From positions 62,001 to 126,000 of the forward strand of contig DRHT01000031.1 in the NCBI GenBank assembly GCA_011053055.1: 64,000 nt of DNA, given 5' to 3'. Position numbers and translations under genes: made by a program. Positions 1-7,497 of the stretch are shown here, one piece after another. The DNA comes from Halopseudomonas sabulinigri. GTDB lineage: Bacteria; Pseudomonadota; Gammaproteobacteria; Pseudomonadales; Pseudomonadaceae. A model generated the notes under the pieces. It searched no databases. It was given only the letters and a program-made list of their open reading frames with translations, and was not told the DNA's origin. Within the stretch, counting starts at the first letter, position 1; each line of letters begins with the position of its first letter.

Positions 1-468
1 ACATAAGCGGCCCTGCCATTCGCTATCGGCCAACGCTTCATAAGTACTCAAAGTAGCGGGATCGACACGCTCAGTGGAGTAAGCAATAGTACGCGCGCGC
101 AGCGATAAACCAGTCCAGTAACCATTGGCAGACCGGTACTGAGCTGGAATATTCGCCTCGATCACATCGGATTTGACCTCACGTAGCACGCCCTGCTGCT
201 CGGCCTGCCAGAGGTTGCCGGCGTCAACCGTAATCAGCAAGTCGGCCGGAGTATTGGCACCTTCCGCTTTCAAGCGGGCTAGCAACGGCGCTTCGCTGTC
301 GGTAATGAACTGGATGGTGGTACCGGTCTTTTCGGTATACAGGTCGAATACCGGCTTAATCAGGTGATCCTGGCGGGAAGAATAGACAACCAGTTCTTTG
401 GCCTGAGCAATACTACCCAGCGTGCTAAGTGCGAGCCCAATGACGGCTGCATTGCGAATCACTGACAT
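1..468 (-). CDS. Fe(3+) ABC transporter substrate-binding protein (N-terminal part, runs off window)
   Basis: Periplasmic iron-binding component of an Fbp/Afu/Hit-type ferric iron ABC transporter; only the first 156 codons lie in the window, so the ORF track missed it. Reading from ATG at 468, there is a signal peptide (hydrophobic [17 protein letters not shown]) followed by [17 protein letters not shown], the usual start of the mature family protein, and later [15 protein letters not shown], a typical ligand-cleft region. GAGGCG lies just before the ATG as a ribosome site. A Fur-like box upstream fits iron-controlled expression. In Pseudomonas a gene of this family lies beside the ubiI/ubiH/pepP cluster (recalled synteny). 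The exact ligand (free Fe3+ or a chelate) cannot be read from the sequence. Confidence 0.85.
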   Translation of the reverse strand, partial: MSVIRNAAVIGLALSTLGSIAQAKELVVYSSRQDHLIKPVFDLYTEKTGTTIQFITDSEAPLLARLKAEGANTPADLLITVDAGNLWQAEQQGVLREVKSDVIEANIPAQYRSANGYWTGLSLRARTIAYSTERVDPATLSTYEALADSEWQGRLC

Positions 469-501
469 GGAAACGCCTCTTGGTCGGAAAAAGAGGCTAG
501 A

Positions 502-516
502 TGATAATGATTAAGC
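502..516 (-). promoter_or_regulatory. Fur-like box upstream of the iron-binding protein gene
   Basis: TGATAATGATTAAGC matches the 7-1-7 Fur consensus (TGATAATGATTATCA) at 12 of 15 positions. It lies 34 bases before the start codon of the ferric-iron binding protein gene. Nearby GATAA...TTATC extends the dyad. The match is seen directly; Fur binding is inferred. Confidence 0.6.
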
Positions 517-548
517 TTTAGCTTATCAATGCATTAGTGTTGCGATTC

Positions 549-590
549 ATTGCACCCCAAGCGTTCGTCAGCGTCGACTTGGTGTGCAAT
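549..590 (-). terminator. Stem-loop between ubiI and the iron transporter gene
   Basis: A 13-bp inverted repeat with one mismatch (ATTGCACCCCAAG / CTTGGTGTGCAAT) and a 16-base loop lies just past the ubiI stop. A second, shorter dyad (GCCCTGA / TCAGGGC, 593-599 and 610-616) overlaps that stop. Neither is followed by a T-run, so this could be a weak terminator, an mRNA end-protecting hairpin or a leader structure of the next gene. Confidence 0.35.
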
Positions 591-609
591 ACGCCCTGAC
601 CTATCGCGA

Positions 610-1863
610 TCAGGGCCGTGCCAGCGACGGTAACTCGCCAGTCAGCCCCATGGCACGCCGCATGACTTGCGCTTTGACGAGGGGCGTCTGATCGAACAAC
701 GTCATACCCGCATTACGCAGCCAGCGCAGCGGGAGGGCTTGCGCATGAAACAGCCTTTCAAAACCTTCCATTGCAGCCATCACTGCCAAGTTGCTGCCCA
801 TCCGCGCGCGCTCGTAGCGCTGCAGCACCGTCAGCTCGGCCAGGCTTTCGCCGCGCTCCAGCGCTGCATGCAGCACATCGCTGAGCTCCGCGGCATCAAG
901 AAACCCCAGGTTCACGCCCTGCCCCGCCAACGGATGAATGCTGTGCGCGGCATCACCCACCAACACCAGCCCCGGCATAGCATATTGCTTGGCGTGCCGC
1001 TGGCGCAGCGGGATGCAGACTCGACGATCCGCCGAGAGCACTGGTCCCAACCGAGACTCGAGCGCCTCGGTTAATGCCGCGCAGAAGGCAACATCATCCA
1101 GCGCCATCATCGCGTCTGCCCGCTGTGGCAGCAAAGACCAGACGATTGAGCAGAAATGCTTCTCGCCCTTCGAGGGCAGCGGCAAAAAGGCCAGTGGGCC
1201 GCTGGGCAGAAAACGCTGCCAAGCGGTGTGCTGATGCGATTCGGACAACTCCACCGTGGTCACTAGTGCGTGATGCAGGTAATCCCACTCACGCATGGCA
1301 AAACCTGCTAGTTCGCGCAGCCGAGATCGCGCTCCGTCTGCCGCTATCACCAGAGGTGCACGCAGTCGCTGTCCGTCGGTGCCGTCCAGCCGCCAACCGG
1401 TGTCTTCACGCACCAGACCTTGCACAGTGACCTTTGGCAGCAGGGTTACGCGGCTGGCGGTAAGTTGCTGCAGCAGGGCATTTTGCACCTGATAATTTTC
1501 AACAATATGCCCGAGCCGAGACTCACCCAACGACTGCGCATCGAAATGCACTTCACCCGTACCCTCTGCGTCCCACACGCACATGCTGCGATAGCCAGCG
1601 CCTGCACCTGTCGGCAGTCGCTGCCAAGCGCCCAACGATTTGAGAATTTGCTCGGATGCAGCGCTGAGCGCGCTGACGCGCGGATCAAATCCGGAGGCTG
1701 TGGTTGGCGCTGGAATGGACTCCAACGGCTGACTGTCCAACAGGCCAATGCGTAAACGGGTATCGGCCATGGCACAGGCCAACGCAGAACCCACCATGCC
1801 GGCACCCACAATCAATAGGTCGAAATCCTGTGTTGAGCCTGGCTGCTGCGCTGCTGTACTCAT
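610..1863 (-). CDS. ubiI: UbiI/VisC-type FAD-dependent ubiquinone-biosynthesis hydroxylase
   Basis: Flavoprotein monooxygenase of the UbiH/UbiF/VisC/COQ6 family, 417 aa. It hydroxylates a ring carbon of the polyprenyl-phenol intermediate of ubiquinone (C5 in the E. coli UbiI reaction) using O2 and reduced FAD. Visible motifs are the N-terminal dinucleotide fold LLIVGAGMVGSALA, the DG motif VIAADGARSRLR near residue 170, and the GD motif LVGDAAHSIHPLAGQG near residue 310 that contacts the FAD ribityl chain. Its ATG overlaps the ubiH stop by four bases (ATGA), so the two are translationally coupled in the pepP-ubiH-ubiI operon. Family is certain; UbiI rather than another ring hydroxylase rests on operon order. 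Confidence 0.85.
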   Translation of the reverse strand: MSTAAQQPGSTQDFDLLIVGAGMVGSALACAMADTRLRIGLLDSQPLESIPAPTTASGFDPRVSALSAASEQILKSLGAWQRLPTGAGAGYRSMCVWDAEGTGEVHFDAQSLGESRLGHIVENYQVQNALLQQLTASRVTLLPKVTVQGLVREDTGWRLDGTDGQRLRAPLVIAADGARSRLRELAGFAMREWDYLHHALVTTVELSESHQHTAWQRFLPSGPLAFLPLPSKGEKHFCSIVWSLLPQRADAMMALDDVAFCAALTEALESRLGPVLSADRRVCIPLRQRHAKQYAMPGLVLVGDAAHSIHPLAGQGVNLGFLDAAELSDVLHAALERGESLAELTVLQRYERARMGSNLAVMAAMEGFERLFHAQALPLRWLRNAGMTLFDQTPLVKAQVMRRAMGLTGELPSLARP

Positions 1864-3050
1864 CCTTTCAACCCCATGGCCTGACGCGCGAAGACGGTTT
1901 TCAAGGGCGAGACTATGTCCATCCCCAATAGTCCAAGGTTGCGCCCGGCAGTCAACACCGGTCGCTGATTGCTAAACAGCCGCGTTAACCAGTCGCTCAA
2001 GGCAATGGTCTGACGCTGATCAGCCTGTTGCTGCTGCAAATAACGCTGCAACACGCGCAGATCACCGGGCGCCTGCTCCGGCTTAGCGTGCAGCAGGCAA
2101 TCAGCCAGCGCCATGGCGTCGCGCAGCGACAGGTTAAAGCCCTGGCCGGCAATCGGGTGCAGGCTATGCGCCGCGTTGCCCAATACCACTAGCCCCGAGC
2201 GCACCTGCTCTTCAGACTCAATCAAGCTGAGCGGATAGCTGTGTCGCGCGCCGACTTTTTTCAGCGCGCCCATGCGAAAACCAAAAGCCGATTGCAGGCG
2301 TGCTAAAAACGCAGCGTCTGGCAGATCAGCCACCGCTGCAGCTTCCGCAACAGGCAACGTCCAGACCAGTGCACTGCGGTTTTGCGACATCGGCAGTAAC
2401 GCCAACGGGCCGTTTTCAGTAAAACGTTCGTAAGCCACACCGGCATGGCCATTGGCGCTGGTGATATTGGCAATAATCGCGGTTTGATCGTATGCGCGGC
2501 TCTGGCGATAGATACCCAATTGCTCAAGCAGACCAGAACGCCCGCCATCGGCGATGACCACCAAGTCCGCACGCTGGTGTGCCTCACCCTGTTCTGCCTC
2601 AAGCGCTAGCTGGTAGCCTTGCTCTGCGGCGGTAATTCGGGTTACCCGCGCTGGCGCTTGCCAGCTGACCACCGAATGATCCAGCCCGCCAAGCAAGGCT
2701 TCACCGAGCACCGCATTTTCAACTACATAGCCGAGCGCTGGAACGCCCTCGCGCTGTGCCGACAGGCGGGTGACGCCCGGATGACCCCGGTCGGACACGT
2801 GAATATGCTCAATAGGCTCAACGCGTTGCGCCAAAGCTGACCAGACGCCGAGCCGCTCAAGCAACAGCCGGCTGCCATGCGATAACGCGGTGGAGCGCGC
2901 ATCGTAACTCGGCTGGGCGCCAGCGCTGCCCGGCGGCTGAGCTTCGATCAACTGTAACTGCCAGCCACGCTGTTGCGCGTGCGTCTGCAATGCCAACGCC
3001 AGACTGGCACCCACCATGCCGCCGCCGACAATGCTGATCAGTTGACTCAC
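1860..3050 (-). CDS. ubiH: 2-octaprenyl-6-methoxyphenol hydroxylase UbiH
   Basis: FAD monooxygenase of ubiquinone synthesis (C1 hydroxylation in the E. coli pathway), 396 aa. The Rossmann start is LISIVGGGMVGASLALAL; VVIADGGRSGLLEQLG is the DG motif; VVLGNAAHSLHPIAGQGFNL is the GD region, with Asn in place of the usual Asp of GDAAH, a substitution I recall in UbiH proteins. It sits between pepP and ubiI with four-base overlaps on both sides (3047-3050 and 1860-1863), which implies one transcript. Choosing ubiH for this copy and ubiI for the next follows the conserved pepP-ubiH-ubiI order. Confidence 0.88.
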   Translation of the reverse strand: MSQLISIVGGGMVGASLALALQTHAQQRGWQLQLIEAQPPGSAGAQPSYDARSTALSHGSRLLLERLGVWSALAQRVEPIEHIHVSDRGHPGVTRLSAQREGVPALGYVVENAVLGEALLGGLDHSVVSWQAPARVTRITAAEQGYQLALEAEQGEAHQRADLVVIADGGRSGLLEQLGIYRQSRAYDQTAIIANITSANGHAGVAYERFTENGPLALLPMSQNRSALVWTLPVAEAAAVADLPDAAFLARLQSAFGFRMGALKKVGARHSYPLSLIESEEQVRSGLVVLGNAAHSLHPIAGQGFNLSLRDAMALADCLLHAKPEQAPGDLRVLQRYLQQQQADQRQTIALSDWLTRLFSNQRPVLTAGRNLGLLGMDIVSPLKTVFARQAMGLKG

Positions 3051-4387
3051 GCGGGCTCGGCCTCAAGCTGGCGCGCAGCTGCCATAAGCGCTTCGATTTC
3101 GTCCGGGTCTTTGACCACTTTATCCGTTAATACTTGGCAGCCGGTCTTGGTGACGATCACGTCATCCTCAATACGGATACCAATACCACGCCATTTGCGC
3201 GGCACGCTGTCGTCATCCGGCGATATATAGATGCCCGGTTCAACGGTCATAACCATGCCCGGCTCCAGCGCACGCCAGACGCCACCAACGCGGTATTCCC
3301 CAACGTCGTGCACGTCCATGCCCAACCAATGGCCGACCCGGTGCATATAGAAACGGCGATAGGCTTCAGTCGCAATCAACTCATCAACATCGCCCTTAAG
3401 CAGACCCAGGTCGACCAGGCCGGCGGTTATCACCCGCAGGCTTGCGTCGTGCGACTCGTTCCAGCTGCGATCCGGCCCTATTACTTCGATAGAGGCATAC
3501 TGCGCGGCCAAAACAATGTCATAAATCGCACGCTGCTCTGGACTGAAGCGCCCGTTGGCCGGGAAAGTACGCGTGATATCACTGGCGTAGCAGTCCAGTT
3601 CACAACCGGCATCAATCAAAATAAGGTCGCCGTCGCGAATCTGTGCCGTGTTTTCGGTGTAATGCAGAATGCAGGCATTGCGGCCAGCTGCGACAATCGA
3701 AGAGTAGGCTGGCGAACGGCTGCCGTGGCGCATAAAGGTGTACTGCAGCTCGGCTTCCAGCTGGTACTCGTACATGCCAGGCCGGCAGACTTGCATGGCA
3801 CGCGTATGCGCCTCACAGGAAATATCCGCAGCGCGCTGCATGACCTTCTGCTCGCCCGCACTTTTGTACAGACGCATATCGTGCAGCAGGTGATCGAGGG
3901 CAACAAACTCACTCGGCGGTTGCGCACCCAAGCGTGCCTTGCTGCGAATTTGGTTGATCCAGTTGGTCAGGCGGCGATCAAACTCCGGATTAGCACCCAT
4001 CGCATAATAAACCCGAGTGCGCCCTTCAATCAGACCCGGCAGAATGTCGTCTACGTCAGTAATCGGGAAGGCATCGCTGGCACCGTATTCGCTGACCGCA
4101 CCTTCCTGTCCGGCACGGTAGCCGTCCCACAGCTCGCGTTCTTTGTCTTTTTCGCGGCAGAACAGCACGTAATCGCCATGCTCACGACCGGGAATAAGAA
4201 CGGCCACCGCTTCCGGCTCGGGGAAACCGGTAAGGTATTGAAAGTCGCTGTCTTGACGATAATTGTGTTCTACATCACGGTTACGCACATAGACAAGCGC
4301 GGCCGGCAGAATCGCAATACTGTTGGGTTCCATCTGGTTCATCAGTGCCTTGCGGCGGCGGGCGTAATCCTGCTTGCTGATTTGCAT
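3047..4387 (-). CDS. pepP: Xaa-Pro aminopeptidase P
   Basis: Cytosolic metallopeptidase that removes an N-terminal residue preceding proline. The ORF track begins at 4450, but the start at 4387 (MQISKQDYARRR) fits better: it gives 446 aa, close to E. coli PepP (about 440), leaves an 11-base gap to the upstream stop, and has GAGG a few bases before the ATG. An N-terminal AMP_N domain spans about residues 1-150 and the pita-bread catalytic domain about 170-440. Metal ligands are visible in LIDAGCELDCYASDITRTF (two Asp), HRVGHWLGMDVHD (His), MTVEPGIYI (Glu) and GIRIEDDVIVT (Glu). It is the second gene of the ygfB-pepP-ubiH-ubiI operon. Confidence 0.93.
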   Translation of the reverse strand: MQISKQDYARRRKALMNQMEPNSIAILPAALVYVRNRDVEHNYRQDSDFQYLTGFPEPEAVAVLIPGREHGDYVLFCREKDKERELWDGYRAGQEGAVSEYGASDAFPITDVDDILPGLIEGRTRVYYAMGANPEFDRRLTNWINQIRSKARLGAQPPSEFVALDHLLHDMRLYKSAGEQKVMQRAADISCEAHTRAMQVCRPGMYEYQLEAELQYTFMRHGSRSPAYSSIVAAGRNACILHYTENTAQIRDGDLILIDAGCELDCYASDITRTFPANGRFSPEQRAIYDIVLAAQYASIEVIGPDRSWNESHDASLRVITAGLVDLGLLKGDVDELIATEAYRRFYMHRVGHWLGMDVHDVGEYRVGGVWRALEPGMVMTVEPGIYISPDDDSVPRKWRGIGIRIEDDVIVTKTGCQVLTDKVVKDPDEIEALMAAARQLEAEPA

Positions 4388-4398
4388 GAAGACCTCGT

Positions 4399-4971
4399 TC
4401 AATGCAGTGATGCGGGTGGTGTGTCCTGCTCGGAAGTCGCTGGCTGGCATTCACTGAACACCATAAGTACCGCCATACGCACGTATTCCATCACTTCCAT
4501 GAAATCGACCTCATTCGCCTCAGTCTCATCCAGATCAGTTTGTACCTGCGAGATGGCAACAAAATCACGTAGCACGCTGTCGGCTTCTTCGCTCAGCTCA
4601 TCGCTGCGCTCGACCAAGCCAAACCCAGCCAGAAAACCCTCACACCACTGACCGAGCGTCTCGGTGCGGTGATCAATGGTGGCGTTGTCATCGGGTAGCA
4701 CCAGATTAAGCTCAAAGCCGCTGCCGGCTAGCTCTGCCAGGCTCGCGTCATAAAGCTGAATTAGCGCCACCTTGCCGGCCTCGGACAAACTGCCAGAGCC
4801 GTCAAGCAGCTCATTCGCGACGGCCAGCCAAGTGGTGTGGTCGAGTCGCGCGCCAGCCGAAAGGCGGCCAACCAAGTGGCCGTGCAACTCAGCCGGACGA
4901 CCTACCGCCCCCACATCGTTGCAGATCTCAGCGTAACGGTCATAGTCAAAAACGGCAGGGATCAAAGCCAT
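4399..4971 (-). CDS. ygfB: YgfB/UPF0149 family protein
   Basis: UPF0149 (YecA/YgfB) protein of 190 aa, first gene of the pepP-ubiH-ubiI operon. All-helical and acidic; VGRPAELHGHLVGRLSAGARLD and LGQWCEGFLAGFGL are the family's two recognisable helices, and a C-terminal VDFMEVMEYVRMAVLMVF segment completes it. The ATG follows GGAGGCCCGG. In P. aeruginosa, YgfB is reported to repress the antiterminator AlpA's activation of ampDh3, linking it to beta-lactam tolerance; whether that holds here depends on alpA elsewhere in the genome. The biochemical activity of the family is otherwise unknown. Confidence 0.85.
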   Translation of the reverse strand: MALIPAVFDYDRYAEICNDVGAVGRPAELHGHLVGRLSAGARLDHTTWLAVANELLDGSGSLSEAGKVALIQLYDASLAELAGSGFELNLVLPDDNATIDHRTETLGQWCEGFLAGFGLVERSDELSEEADSVLRDFVAISQVQTDLDETEANEVDFMEVMEYVRMAVLMVFSECQPATSEQDTPPASLH

Positions 4972-5160
4972 AGTGGTTTCCGGGCCTCCTGGAAGTGAGA
5001 AACAGACACTGCTGCGGGTTTGGATTACAGGTATGCTATGACCTGTACGCGGACGCTCGAAGCAGATGAACTAATGTGAGTCTATTGTGCCTGCCCGGCA
5101 AGGTGGAAATCTACCGCCCCGCCGTCGGCAAGCCCAAACCGAACGCCCATTGCGCGAGGT

Positions 5161-5189
5161 TTGACCACCTTTCAGGCCGCCTCTATAGT
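5161..5189 (+). promoter_or_regulatory. Sigma-70 promoter of the TIGR02449-zapA operon
   Basis: TTGACC, 17 bases, TATAGT: five of six matches to each sigma-70 hexamer with ideal spacing. It lies 23 bases before the ATG at 5212 and overlaps the TTG that the ORF track took as the start, which argues for the downstream ATG. Confidence 0.75.
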
Positions 5190-5211
5190 GGCTCCACACC
5201 GGGAAGACAGA

Positions 5212-5430
5212 ATGGCACCAATGGACGCACCCGATATCGACGTACTCACACAGCGTATCACCCAACTGATTGACCTCTGCGACCAGCTTAAATTGCAGAA
5301 TCAGCACCTGCTTGCGCAGGAGCGTCTATGGCGGGATGAGCGCGTACAGTTAATTGAAAAGAACGATTTGGCCCGTCAGAAGGTCGAAGCCATGATACTG
5401 CGACTCAAATCTCTGGAGCACGACTCATGA
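5212..5430 (+). CDS. TIGR02449 family small coiled-coil protein
   Basis: 72-aa protein, almost wholly one amphipathic helix (LTQRITQLIDLCDQLKLQNQ followed by a charged heptad region ending VEAMILRLKSLE), so probably a coiled-coil dimer of the TIGR02449/SlyX-like type. ATG 5212 is chosen over the listed TTG 5161 because GGAAGA precedes it and because a promoter occupies 5161-5189. Its stop overlaps the zapA start (ATGA), so it is coupled to zapA. The gene is regularly placed before zapA in Pseudomonas; function unknown, with a division-related role only suggested by this placement. Confidence 0.82.
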   Translation: MAPMDAPDIDVLTQRITQLIDLCDQLKLQNQHLLAQERLWRDERVQLIEKNDLARQKVEAMILRLKSLEHDS

Positions 5431-5729
5431 GCCAACCCCTGACCGTCACCTTACACATACTCGATAAGGAGTATCGTGTTAGCTGCCCGCCCGAAGAACG
5501 CAGCAACCTCGAGCAGGCTGCACGACATCTTGATACCACTATGCGCGACATCCGCAACAGCGGAAAAGTCATTGGCGTTGAACGCATCGCTGTCATGGCA
5601 GCGCTGAATATCAGCCATGAAATGCTGACCGGCAATCACGATCAAAGCGGCACCCTGAACGAGCAAAAGACGCAAATCAGCGATTTAGTTAAACGCCTCG
5701 ATCAAGCACTGGAAAATCACCAGAGCTGA
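5427..5729 (+). CDS. zapA: Cell division protein ZapA
   Basis: 100-aa ZapA, which bundles FtsZ filaments at midcell. The N-terminal globular part carries VTLHILDKEYRVSCPPEER, a clear family signature, followed by AARHLDTTMRDIRNSGKV and a C-terminal coiled coil (about 60-100). Start overlaps the upstream stop by four bases. 6S RNA and 5-formyl-THF cyclo-ligase follow, the conserved zapA-ssrS-ygfA order of gamma-proteobacteria. Confidence 0.93.
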   Translation: MSQPLTVTLHILDKEYRVSCPPEERSNLEQAARHLDTTMRDIRNSGKVIGVERIAVMAALNISHEMLTGNHDQSGTLNEQKTQISDLVKRLDQALENHQS

Positions 5730-5837
5730 ATATTGCGCCAGCGATCATCTACTTCGCTGGCGGCCTTGCCACACCGAATACCAACCCATTTAAACAACAA
5801 TCGGCCTATCGGCATCGAAGTCGAGTCGGGATTTCTG

Positions 5838-5843
5838 TATAGT
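5838..5843 (+). promoter_or_regulatory. -10 element of the 6S RNA promoter
   Basis: TATAGT sits six bases before the expected 6S RNA 5' end at about 5850. The -35 region is weak by eye. Assignment depends on the position of the RNA. Confidence 0.55.
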
Positions 5844-5849
5844 GGGCAA

Positions 5850-6025
5850 CATCCCTGGGGTGTTTGCCAGTCGGAGATGTCCCTGAGCCGATACTCCTGT
5901 ATTAGGAGGCCACGCGTTGTTGCCAGTGTGCATGTCCGCATGACGGAAAGCCTGAGGCAGCGCCGTGTCCCCCACCTTGAACTTTCGGGTTCAAGGGCTA
6001 ACCCGACAGCGGCACTCCGGGGACC
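5850..6025 (+). ncRNA. ssrS: 6S RNA
   Basis: 6S RNA mimics an open promoter and binds sigma-70 RNA polymerase holoenzyme in stationary phase. Location between zapA and the 5-formyl-THF cyclo-ligase gene is diagnostic. The sequence carries blocks recalled from Pseudomonas 6S RNA: TCCCTGGGGTGTTTGCCAGT at the 5' end, ATGTCCCTGAGCCGATACT next, and a 3' part CTTGAACTTTCGGGTTCAAG that forms a hairpin, with GGCACTCCGGGGA at the end pairing back to the 5' CCCTGGGG region. The T-run at 6026-6030 directly precedes the next ATG. Ends are estimated to a few bases. The ORF-track entries across this span are spurious. Confidence 0.9.
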
Positions 6026-6031
6026 TTTTTC

Positions 6032-6661
6032 ATGACGCCCGACTCCCGTAAGCAACTACGCAAACAACTGCGCACTGCTCGTCAAAACCTGAGTCGAGGC
6101 GCCCAAAAACAGGCTAGCCGACGATTAGCACGGCGCATCGGCCAAAGCAGCCTGTTTACTCGCAGCCGCCATATTGCTTTCTATTTGGCGGCTGATGGCG
6201 AGATCGACCCCTCCCCGCTCATCGCGCGCTGCCGCAAACTAGGCAAACATTGCTACCTGCCGGTATTGCACCGCTGGCCGAGCACGCACATGAGTTTTCA
6301 GCGCCTGCTGCCGCAACAACGCTGGATACGCAACCGCTTCGGCATACGCGAACCAAAACCCAACCGCCGCTTGCAGATCAAGCCATGGCGTCTTGATCTG
6401 GTGCTGATGCCGTTGGTGGGGTTTGATGCGCAAGGGAATCGTCTCGGCATGGGGGGCGGTTTTTATGATCGCGCCTTTGCTTTCAAGCACCGCCGTTCTC
6501 ACTGGCAGACGCCAGTGCTGATAGGACTTGCTCACGATTGCCAAAAGACCCGTTCATTACCCATAGCCGGCTGGGACATTCCGCTAGACGGGATAGTGAC
6601 TGATCGGGAGCAGTTGCTACTGCGCCCTGGTCTACAGCGCTCTAAATTAAATCAGGGATAA
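6032..6661 (+). CDS. fau: 5-formyltetrahydrofolate cyclo-ligase
   Basis: Converts 5-formyl-THF to 5,10-methenyl-THF with ATP (also called YgfA). 209 aa, normal length. An N-terminal basic segment is followed by RHIAFYLAADGEIDP and CYLPVL, and the C-terminal substrate/ATP loop is LGMGGGFYDRAF with PLVGFDAQGNR just before it, the family hallmark. It starts immediately after 6S RNA, with which it is usually co-transcribed. In E. coli this gene has been tied to persister formation. Runs of basic residues at the N-terminus are common in family members. Confidence 0.93.
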   Translation: MTPDSRKQLRKQLRTARQNLSRGAQKQASRRLARRIGQSSLFTRSRHIAFYLAADGEIDPSPLIARCRKLGKHCYLPVLHRWPSTHMSFQRLLPQQRWIRNRFGIREPKPNRRLQIKPWRLDLVLMPLVGFDAQGNRLGMGGGFYDRAFAFKHRRSHWQTPVLIGLAHDCQKTRSLPIAGWDIPLDGIVTDREQLLLRPGLQRSKLNQG

Positions 6662-6944
6662 CGGGCGTCTACTTCACGCGCCGAGGACTTATCTAGGTAA
6701 CTCTGGGTATATCCCGTTGTTACCACCCCTAAACCGAAAACTATGACCAAAACCCACAACATATCTGGTTTGCGTCGCACGCGTTGCCTCCCTCTGGATC
6801 CGGCAATCTATTATTAGTCCGTACGGCGTTTGAAGCTGGATCCACCCCAATGGATCTTGAGATACTTCAAACCTGCGTAACAGTGCGTTCCATTTAACCC
6901 CTTCAAAAAGCCTTGTCAAGGCTGGACACTAAAAGGAGTACCTA
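6662..6944. other. Structured intergenic segment with two large inverted repeats
   Basis: No convincing gene. It holds a 29-base imperfect palindrome, GGTAAC-TCT-GGGTATATCCC-GTT-GTTACC (6696-6724), and a second dyad GTTTGAAG...CTTCAAAC (6828-6835/6865-6872) enclosing GGATCC...GGATCT. A 76-codon minus-strand ORF spans the first dyad but resembles nothing I recognise. AGCCTTGTCAAGGCT (near 6910) and AAAAGGAG belong to the leader of the next gene. Could be a small RNA, a miniature mobile element or a decayed insertion. Confidence 0.4.
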
Positions 6945-7394
6945 ATGGCTTACTGGTTAATGAAGTCTGAGCCGGATAGTTTTTCCATCGACGACTTGCG
7001 TAGCGCCGGTCAAGCGCCATGGGACGGTGTCCGCAATTACCAAGCCCGCAACTTCATGCGCAACATGCAGCCGCGTGACAGCTTTCTTTTCTATCATTCC
7101 AGCTGCAAACCGCCGGGCATCGCGGGCATTGGCGAGATCGTTAGCGAACCCTACCCTGACCGAGCCGCGCTAGATCCAGAGAACCCATACCACGACGCCA
7201 AGGCAAGTGAAGATCGTTTACCTTGGGTGGCTGTGAACGTCACGTTATCAAAAAAGTTCCCGACACTATTGGCACTAGCTGACATCAAACAACTCAACGG
7301 GCTTGATGGGCTGCCCTTGCTGCACAAGGGAAACCGTCTATCAGTGATGCCGGTCACTCCCCAACAATGGGCGATACTGACAGCGGCAACCTAG
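6945..7394 (+). CDS. EVE domain protein
   Basis: 149-aa EVE-domain protein (PUA-like fold; thymocyte nuclear protein 1 family). MAYWLMKSEPDSFSIDDL at the start, WDGVRNYQARNFMR near residue 27, DSFLFYHSSCKPPGIAG near 50 and LPLLHKGNRLSVMPVT near the end are characteristic; EVE domains bind modified bases in RNA or DNA. The ATG follows AAAAGGAG. The gene commonly follows the 6S/cyclo-ligase locus in Pseudomonas, so it is housekeeping in context rather than part of a defence island. Substrate unknown. Confidence 0.9.
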   Translation: MAYWLMKSEPDSFSIDDLRSAGQAPWDGVRNYQARNFMRNMQPRDSFLFYHSSCKPPGIAGIGEIVSEPYPDRAALDPENPYHDAKASEDRLPWVAVNVTLSKKFPTLLALADIKQLNGLDGLPLLHKGNRLSVMPVTPQQWAILTAAT

Positions 7395-7497
7395 CCTTTA
7401 TCGAGAAAGCGACTCGCCAAACGACAACCGCTCCAGGCAAACTGGCCTCATTGACAGCATTGTGCTATCAGTACAGCTAGACACACAGAGTGCAGTC

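Noticed and set aside
3134-4651. 505-aa plus-strand ORF opposite pepP and ygfB
   Set aside because: It is the antisense of a clearly recognised gene pair, with no ribosome site or family likeness; a by-product of codon bias.
5717-6055. Protein ORFs across the 6S RNA locus
   Set aside because: The span matches 6S RNA by position and sequence; the ORFs have no ribosome sites.
6945-7394. EVE-domain gene as part of a defence island
   Set aside because: It sits in a conserved housekeeping neighbourhood with no restriction, nuclease or phage genes nearby.
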